Shown: positions 62,554 through 64,000 of the stretch, piece after piece
Layout of the letters: each line of letters begins with the position of its first letter
How positions within the stretch are numbered: position 1 is the stretch's first letter
DNA from: Aldrovandia affinis
Lineage: Eukaryota > Chordata > Actinopteri > Notacanthiformes > Halosauridae
Direction of reading: 5' to 3'
Length of the DNA stretch: 64,000 nt
Assembly: GCA_029706075.1 (NCBI GenBank)
Contig: JAINUG010000209.1
Coordinates: 62,001-126,000 of the forward strand
Position numbers and translations under genes: made by a program
The notes under the pieces: generated by a model
What the model was told of the DNA's origin: nothing
The model's database searches: none
Seen by the model: the letters and a program-made list of their open reading frames with translations, nothing else

Positions 62554-62640
62554 CACTTTGTCAATGGGAAGCCCAGTCCCGAGAACCCAAATCCTGTGGA
62601 GGACTGGGCTGACACACTGCTGATATTTTTTGCTTTACAG
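62554..62640 (+). pseudogene. THAP-domain transposase, second exon
   Basis: Follows an acceptor (atttcag, AG 62552-62553). HFVNGKPSPENPNP is the last part of a THAP domain (the final zinc ligand His of C-x2-H and the following Gly-Lys-Pro turn). It then runs into sequence with no recognised domain (VEDWADTLLIFFALQ). The third Cys ligand would lie in the missing middle part. Confidence 0.65.
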
Positions 62641-62816
62641 AGGTCCAGGGTATGGAGCTACCTGTGGAGCTAACCAGAATAATGACGTTACAGCACACTA
62701 TAAGCTACTAATGTTATGTTAGTTAGCTAATGCTAGCTAACTTACTACTGAATATAACGTTATATAGGCCTACTGCTTTTGCTTTTTAATGATTGTAATA
62801 GTGAATAGAGACCTAC

Positions 62817-63098
62817 CCAGCTTCACAGGAACAGTGTTGCTCCTTAATGTCGTTGTCCTCTGTCTCAATCGCCAGGTGATGAGGTGGTTCACTTTTACTC
62901 TGATCTGTAGGCTTTCGCTTCTATCTTAATTTTTTTTACGTCATTTTGTTGCTGAGTCAGTGTGATATCTTGAATATAACCTTCAAATGCATATTGTAGA
63001 CCATTCTGTCTGCTTCTATCTGAAATCGCTTTTTCTATTTTCCAAAAATTTGACAATATTTCTCCAGGAAGTGCGGTTAGCGACAGTGCGAGCGCCAC
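62817..63098 (-). pseudogene. SWIM-type zinc-finger protein, first exon
   Basis: Minus-strand ATG at 63098: MALALSLTALPGEILSNFW, then EGYIQDITLTQQ and IEAKAYRS. One base out of frame it continues QSKSEPPHHLAIETED, IKEQHCSCEAG and a donor gg|gtaggt (GT at 62816-62815). C-S-C-x-A-G is the first half of a SWIM zinc finger (CxCx(n)CxH). The second half and any catalytic domain would be in later exons that are absent here. SWIM proteins with a YqaJ-type nuclease occur as second genes of some fish transposons (from memory). A single-base frameshift lies just after AYRS. Confidence 0.6.
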
Positions 63099-63461
63099 GC
63101 TGGCTCCGAAAGCTTGACAGACTTAGCAACAATAACTAAGGGGGGCATGGTTTAGCGAAGGGTCAATTGGCTACTAAATTGGAAGAAAATGGGAAAAAAT
63201 CGGAAACAAAAAGAAAATGGCAAGATGTCAAACTACTCGTCTGGAAGGTCAACTGTCTTGATCAATTTCAAGCTACCCCACCCTGGGACCAATGTATTCA
63301 ATTCACAAAATACTGTATAGCAAATATCGGTAGCAAAAGAAAATATTTTTTAAATAAAATAAATAGAATAATGCATTTTAAAATGGATTTCATAAAGGAA
63401 TCAGAGTAAAAAAGGGTGCTGATCAAACTAATAAACTGGATATTAGAAATGGATATTAGAA

Positions 63462-63575
63462 GGTAATGGATGTTAGAAGTATTCAAAGGTAGTGGATATT
63501 ATAACTATTCAAAGGTAATGGATGTTTGAACTATTCAAAGATAGTGGATGTTAGAACTATTCAAAGGTAGTAGCT
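63462..63575. repeat. 26-bp minisatellite, about four copies
   Basis: Unit 'ggtagtggatgttagaac' plus 'tattcaaa'. The copies start at about 63462, 63488, 63514 and 63540 and differ at a few positions, with a partial fifth at 63566. Confidence 0.85.
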
Positions 63576-64000
63576 ACAGTATTTCTTGCTGTTCTAAGGT
63601 AGTGGTAGAAAGCACCCTGCTTCACAAGCACATTATCGAGATTCATTCACCCTTGCAGCGTGTGCTGCTCCTCTATGCCAATACATTTTAATGTGGATGC
63701 TGTAATAGATTCAGGTCAGATGTGCAGCCAATGAGGCAGAGGTATGGGGTTTACTGACCCGTGATCTGTGACAGAGTGTTAACCGTAACAATCCAGAGAT
63801 TGATTTCACAGGTGTACAGGAGTCAGAATGCACGCAGATGTGCACTGACCTCTTGGTGACAGGCACTGCTGGCAGATTTGAGATTCAGGAAGAGCCTGCT
63901 AACGGTTCAGTGGATTCTGTGTCATTCTTTAAAGTGAATGATCCCCAGTTTTTCCTTTAAGACGTGTGTGTGTGAATGAGGTAGGTCTGATTTCAACAGC
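63576..64000. other. Unassigned sequence at the window end
   Basis: No element or exon was recognised with confidence before the window ends. Confidence 0.3.

Larger units (their letters stand above)
62065..63165. mobile_element. ISL2EU-like DNA transposon, deleted, with THAP and SWIM gene ends
   Basis: Inverted ends 'tgacccttcgctaaaccacg' and 'tggtttagcgaagggtca' (one mismatch within about 24 bp). Comparison with the intact SINE fits a 2-bp AT duplication (62063-62064, 63166-63167); a 4-bp AATT duplication is equally compatible. It carries 5' exons of two convergent genes: a THAP zinc finger on + and a SWIM-type protein on -. An AT target and a second gene beside a THAP transposase recall the ISL2EU group. 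At 1.1 kb the catalytic parts of both genes are missing, so the copy is nonautonomous. Confidence 0.7.
61990..63215 (+). mobile_element. SINE fragment split by a DNA transposon
   Basis: 61998-62064 ('ctggtctcagggctacgaca', 'gtgagctcacaatac') and 63166-63215 ('attggctactaaattggaag') together match the 3' half of the SINE at 49817-50104, with the transposon 62065-63165 between them. The uninterrupted copy shows the target as 'taattggctac'. Confidence 0.75.

Noticed and set aside
63462-63575. CRISPR-like repeat spacing
   Set aside because: Units are contiguous with no spacers and the genome is a vertebrate.

Overview
The window is nuclear DNA from a ray-finned (probably teleost) fish. It holds one recognisable host gene split into many short exons with GT-AG introns. 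Around and inside that gene lie fish-type repeats: L2-clade LINEs whose 3' ends carry the fish tail that reads 'ctctggataagagcgtctgc' on the element's sense strand, L2-tailed tRNA-derived SINEs, Tc1-like, hAT, pogo/Tigger and piggyBac DNA transposons, and microsatellites. The species cannot be fixed from the sequence.

The host gene is ATF7IP (MCAF1), the nuclear partner of the H3K9 methyltransferase SETDB1 and of MBD1, on the + strand. Fourteen coding exons were placed from 34550 to 53286 by splice sites, reading-frame phase and similarity to remembered human ATF7IP. They include the conserved N-terminus, an acidic Ser/Pro-rich region, the SETDB1-binding helical region, a SUMO-interacting VIDLT motif and the C-terminal fibronectin type III domain. 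The spliced exons total 3379 nt. Two single-base deficits, each in a run of five C, break the frame; allowing for both gives 3381 nt, about 1126 codons plus stop. A likely noncoding first exon ends at 15180, about 19 kb upstream, and another possible first exon ends at 34050.

Layout: 1-5700 is a tandemly duplicated block with three units that each carry a GA-rich segment, a YY1-like motif and a consensus splice donor, and an L2 sits inside the first. 5700-14700 is mostly unassigned, with a fold-back element (8371-8971) and a second duplicated pair of modules with the same YY1-like motif (11224-13690). 16420-22332 is a nest of elements: a Tc1-like transposon split by an L2-tailed repeat and by a long L2, which itself holds a solo LTR that holds a hAT MITE. 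22333-34542 is mostly unassigned, with a Tigger-like element, a hAT MITE and CA/GT repeats. 34543-53840 is the ATF7IP body; its introns hold three Tc1-like copies, an L2, a Tigger fragment, a complete-ended piggyBac relic and a piggyBac-like Cys-rich reading frame that continues in frame from an ATF7IP exon. 53841-64000 holds a SINE, minisatellites, and a 1.1 kb transposon at 62065-63165 with matched inverted ends that keeps the first exons of two converging genes (THAP and SWIM zinc fingers).

No second host gene, RNA gene or CRISPR array could be supported.
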